Below are positions 61,121 through 64,000 of a DNA stretch of 64,000 nucleotides, piece by piece. Source of the DNA: CAZUZS01 sp964624795 (GTDB lineage: Bacteria; Calditrichota; Calditrichia; RBG-13-44-9). The translations under genes were made by a program, and so were the position numbers. The stretch covers positions 1 through 64,000 of the forward strand of contig CAZUZS010000011.1 of NCBI GenBank assembly GCA_964624795.1, read 5' to 3'. Every line of letters begins with the position of its first letter. Within the stretch, counting starts at the first letter, position 1. Below the pieces are notes generated by a model, which did not search any database, had not been told where the DNA came from, and worked only from the letters and a program-made list of their open reading frames with translations.

Positions 61121-61479
61121 GTTCCCTTTCCGACAATTTTGAATGCTCAATATACTTAAAAACGGTTGGGGATGAAATGCAAAAGATGGAACTACTTTAA
61201 CAGGTTACGTCCGCTGACTAATGACCGGTTTTAAAATTAGTCATCAGGCTCGGGAGAGAGTTTTTCCGGCTTTTTGAATAATGATGCCAGCCTTCAGGGC
61301 AATCTTATCTCGCGTTTCTCTTTTATGATTTTGGCTCTGAAAAACCATCATGCGGACAAAAATAATAAACTTTTTTTCGGTCTCTGCTTGCGTCAATTCC
61401 CAGGCAAGTCTAAATTTACGCCGAACGAAGCAAGAATTATTTATGTATTTTCTTAAAAAACATTATAGTGAGGACGGCT
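61121..61479. other. Divergent intergenic region, 359 bp
   Basis: Between the second NSS gene (-) and the M16 peptidase gene (+). It contains the second copy of a 33-bp sequence from the YhaM-like gene (61264-61296). On the minus strand a 35-codon frame (61244-61351) runs through that piece and reads ...DKIALKAGIIIQKAGKTLSRA, but it lacks a ribosome site. Promoters for both neighbours must be here. Confidence 0.5.
61264..61296 (-). repeat. 33-bp exact repeat, intergenic copy
   Basis: Identical to 53618-53650 and in the same orientation (minus sense reads LKAGIIIQKAG). It lies in noncoding DNA; flanking bases do not match. See findings. Confidence 0.85.
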
Positions 61480-62817
61480 ATGAAACGATTTGTTTTTCCG
61501 TTACTGGTTTTGCTTTTGGCGGGGCTGTTTATGACAGAAAGTAAGGCCGCAGATTTTTTCCCGTACCAGTATCAAATTTACACACTGGATAACGGCCTGA
61601 AGGCCTATTTGATTCCGGTGCATGGCAGCGGTCTGGTGGCATATTACAGCATTGTGCGCACCGGCAGTCGCGATGAATGGGAACCTGGAAAATCGGGTTT
61701 TGCGCACTTTTTCGAGCACATGATGTTCCGCGGCACCAAAAAGTATCCCGGCCCGGTTTACGACCGCATGGTTACTGAGATGGGCGCGGACGCCAACGCC
61801 TACACCACAGATGATTACACGGCTTTCCACATGGTATTCCCGGCCCAGTTCCTGGAAAAAGTGGTGGACCTGGAAAGTGATCGGTTCGAGCATCTCTCCT
61901 ATTCCGAGAGCGATTTTAAAACAGAAGCCGGCGCGGTTTATGGCGAATTCAGGAAGGGCCGGGTGAATCCCTGGTGGGTGCTTGAGGAAAATTTGTATGA
62001 CCTCGCTTTCGTGGCGCACACCTACAAGCACACAACCATCGGATTTGAGGCGGACATTAAAAATATGCCCAATATGTACGACTACAGCCTGAGCTTTTTT
62101 AAGCGATACTACCGCCCGGAAAATGTCGTACTGATTGTCACCGGCGACTTCGAACCTGAACAAGCCCAAACCCTCATCAAGAAATATTATGCGGATTGGA
62201 AGAAAGGATACGTGGCGCCGCAAATCAAAAAAGAGCCGGAACAGACCAAAGAAAGATCGAAAGAGGTAACTTATCCCGGGAAAACGCTCCCCATCCTGGC
62301 GGATGCCTACAAGGGACCGGCTTTCAATCCTGAGGACAAAATGGTGGCAGGCGCCTACCTGCTTGGCGATCTCGCATTCGGAAAGAACAGCGAGCTTTAT
62401 AAAAAGCTGGTCCTTGACGAACAAAAAGTCGAATTCATCGCGGACGATTTCTCGTATCATCGCGATCCCAATCTCCTCATCATATACACGATGGTTAAGA
62501 ACAGTAACGACATTTCCTATGTGCAGGGCGAGATCAATCACACTATAGAAAAATTCAAATCGGAAGCGGTGAGCGAGTCCAGGCTGAACGATTTCAAAGA
62601 TCATGTTCGTTACAGTTTTCTGATGAACCTGGACACTCCGGATCATATCGCAGGTAGGCTTGCCCGTTTCGTGGCCTTGACCGGCAGCCTGGAATCAGTT
62701 GACGAACTGTTTTCCACAATGCAACAATTGACGCCGGATGATATCCGGGCAGTCGCTAACCGCTATCTGCAATCTACCCGAAGCACGGTCATCACATTAG
62801 AAGGGGAGCAACAATGA
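61480..62817 (+). CDS. M16-family zinc metallopeptidase, catalytic subunit
   Basis: A 445-residue exported peptidase. A signal peptide (MKRFVFPLLVLLLAGLFMTE, to about SKAA) is followed by the M16 N-terminal domain with the inverted zinc motif HFFEH (76-80) in GFAHFFEHMMFRGTKKYPG and the distal glutamate region ESDFKTEAGAVYGEF (143-157); the second domain (about 205-445) is complete. It degrades peptides in the periplasm. ATG 61480 follows GTGAGGAC; the frame opens at 61468. The gene overlaps the next M16 gene by ATGA, a typical active/inactive pair. Confidence 0.92.
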   Translation: MKRFVFPLLVLLLAGLFMTESKAADFFPYQYQIYTLDNGLKAYLIPVHGSGLVAYYSIVRTGSRDEWEPGKSGFAHFFEHMMFRGTKKYPGPVYDRMVTEMGADANAYTTDDYTAFHMVFPAQFLEKVVDLESDRFEHLSYSESDFKTEAGAVYGEFRKGRVNPWWVLEENLYDLAFVAHTYKHTTIGFEADIKNMPNMYDYSLSFFKRYYRPENVVLIVTGDFEPEQAQTLIKKYYADWKKGYVAPQIKKEPEQTKERSKEVTYPGKTLPILADAYKGPAFNPEDKMVAGAYLLGDLAFGKNSELYKKLVLDEQKVEFIADDFSYHRDPNLLIIYTMVKNSNDISYVQGEINHTIEKFKSEAVSESRLNDFKDHVRYSFLMNLDTPDHIAGRLARFVALTGSLESVDELFSTMQQLTPDDIRAVANRYLQSTRSTVITLEGEQQ

Positions 62818-64000
62818 AAAAACACATCTTTCTTTCAGCGATAATGGTGTTGAGCGCAGTCTTGCTCATTACCTCATGCCAAAAATCAGCAGGTGACAAG
62901 ATGGTCTTACTACCCGTAAAGGAAGATCCCACTATTTCTATCCGGCTTCTTTTTAAGGTCGGATCCCAGGACGACCCGGCAGGGAAGGAAGGCCTGGCCG
63001 CTCTCACAGCTTCCATGATTACTGAAGCAGCAAGCCAGCAGAATTCCTATGCCCAGATCGTGGAAAAGCTTTACCCGCTGGCGGCAAACATCAACAACCA
63101 GGTCGACAAAGAGATGACCGTAATTTACGGCCGGGTCTATAAAGACAAGTTAGATGATTATTACAGTCTCCTCAAAGAGGTAGTGCTGACCCCCGCTTTC
63201 AAGGATGAGGACTTCGAACGGCTCAAAAAATCGACTCTGAACTACCTGGAAAATTACCTGCGCTATGCGGACGATGAAGAATTGGGCAAAAAGGCATTAC
63301 ATGAATTCATATTCGAAGGAACATCCTACGGCCATATTGTCGAGGGACATGTTTCCAGCGTTCAATCCATTACCCTGGATGATGTGAAGGAGTTCTACAA
63401 AAAATATTACACCTGGGAAAACCTGGTTATCGGATTAGGCGGCAGTTACGACGATGCCTTTGTTACACAGATTGACAATGATTTGAAGGCCCTGCCCAGA
63501 GGCAAGCCGGTGCAGCCGGCGGCTCCCATGCCGAAACCGATAAACGGGACGCAGGTTTTGATCATCGAAAAACCGGGTGCCAATGCAACTGCCATCAGTT
63601 TTGGGTATCCCATCGATATCCTGCGCGGGCAGGAAGGATTTTACGCGCTGGACCTCGCCAATTCCTGGTTCGGCGAGCACCGCAACTCCAGCTCACATCT
63701 TTACCAGGTTATTCGCGAAGCGCGGGGACTAAACTACGGCGATTATTCATATATTGAATATTTTCCGAACGGCGGATCCCGGCAATTCCCACCGCCCAAC
63801 GTTGCGCGTCGCCAGCAAATATTTGAGGTCTGGATTCGGCCGGTTCCCAATTATGCCAAGCTGTTCGCCTTCCGGGCTGCAGTACGGGAGCTTCACCACC
63901 TGGTGGACAGCGGTCTAGACAAAGAGCAGTTCACATTAACCCGCGATTTCCTCAAGAATTACATTTTGAATTACGCGCCGACTACCATGTCCAAACTCGG
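62814..64000 (+). CDS. M16-family lipoprotein, non-catalytic subunit, cut by right edge
   Basis: Open from ATG 62814 (AAGGGGAG upstream, overlapping the previous stop) to the end of the window, 395 codons without stop. A signal peptide ends in a lipobox-like LLITSC, so the protein is probably lipidated. The M16 fold is clear (FKVGSQDDPAGKEGLAALTA, YAQIVEKLYPLAANINNQVD, FEGTSYGHIVEGHVSS, VIREARGLNYGDYSYIEY), but the HxxEH zinc motif is replaced: GLAALTASM stands where the partner has GFAHFFEHM. It should thus be the non-catalytic half of a heterodimer, as in other M16B pairs. The 3' end lies beyond the window. Confidence 0.9.
   Translation, partial: MKKHIFLSAIMVLSAVLLITSCQKSAGDKMVLLPVKEDPTISIRLLFKVGSQDDPAGKEGLAALTASMITEAASQQNSYAQIVEKLYPLAANINNQVDKEMTVIYGRVYKDKLDDYYSLLKEVVLTPAFKDEDFERLKKSTLNYLENYLRYADDEELGKKALHEFIFEGTSYGHIVEGHVSSVQSITLDDVKEFYKKYYTWENLVIGLGGSYDDAFVTQIDNDLKALPRGKPVQPAAPMPKPINGTQVLIIEKPGANATAISFGYPIDILRGQEGFYALDLANSWFGEHRNSSSHLYQVIREARGLNYGDYSYIEYFPNGGSRQFPPPNVARRQQIFEVWIRPVPNYAKLFAFRAAVRELHHLVDSGLDKEQFTLTRDFLKNYILNYAPTTMSKL

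Noticed and set aside
61244..61351. 35-codon minus-strand frame over the 33-bp repeat
   Set aside because: No ribosome site, odd composition; more likely a repeat copy than a gene.
1..64000. tRNA, rRNA, IS element, prophage, CRISPR array
   Set aside because: I looked in the intergenic regions for T-loop sequences, transposase motifs, terminal repeats and spacer arrays and found none I could support.

Overview
The window looks like a chromosomal contig from an uncultured diderm bacterium of the FCB/Calditrichota/KSB1 type. The evidence is inference from gene content: an OmpA protein with thrombospondin type-3 repeats, TamA/TamB-like envelope genes, M16 peptidase pairs, sigma54-activator two-component pairs, MurNAc-type ATP-grasp ligases and frequent ATGA overlaps. 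It is not a phage, plasmid or transposon region. I see no rRNA, tRNA, IS element or CRISPR array. A run of exactly 100 N (24703-24802) marks a scaffold gap of unknown true length.

Layout. 1-3.2 kb: a cut-off cupin gene (-), a lone ATP-grasp protein (+) and an NSS-family Na+ symporter with a 36-residue single-helix partner (-). 3.8-7.1 kb: a histidine kinase and an NtrC-type sigma54 activator. 7.4-20.7 kb: thirteen kilobases of same-strand genes that I regard as the most interesting part. They are a tiny lipoprotein, two D-Ala-D-Ala-ligase-like ATP-grasp enzymes, a GNAT, a lysine 2,3-aminomutase-like radical SAM enzyme, a GNAT fused to a polyamine-type deacetylase, a threonine-synthase-like PLP enzyme, a DUF1611 protein, a PP-loop ATPase fused to a creatininase domain, an Ala-Glu-type epimerase and a glycosyltransferase. 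20.7-27.4 kb (-): MscS channel, diguanylate cyclase, CorA, YihY (interrupted by the gap) and glycogen phosphorylase. 27.8-40.6 kb (-): OmpA/TSP3 protein, UPF0104-type membrane protein, TamA-like and TamB-like proteins, NAD(P)HX repair enzyme, and a PdxJ-like protein without catalytic residues behind two paralogous lipoproteins. 40.6-47.8 kb: LigA, Nth, an LTA-synthase-like sulfatase, an HhH/beta-barrel protein and an FmdB zinc ribbon. 48-53.2 kb: MazG, a second histidine kinase/NtrC pair flanked by TTGCA-N5-TGCAA palindromes, and a receiver domain without its aspartate. 53.2-64 kb: an OB-fold/degenerate-HD protein, a YfcE-like phosphoesterase, a zinc ribbon, a GAF/degenerate-GGDEF protein, ECF sigma with anti-sigma, HolA, a second NSS transporter with its own microprotein, and an M16 peptidase pair cut by the right edge.

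How they may work together. The 7.4-20.7 kb set contains enzymes to isomerise lysine to beta-lysine, acetylate and deacetylate amines, ligate amino acids, and epimerise or modify glutamyl-type substrates. A glycosyltransferase resembling compatible-solute synthases and an MscS channel close the set. A biosynthetic and turnover pathway for a beta-amino-acid- or polyamine-containing small molecule, possibly an osmolyte, under sigma54 control is a reasonable but unproven reading. Sigma54-like sites here have GA instead of GC at -12, so they are only candidates.
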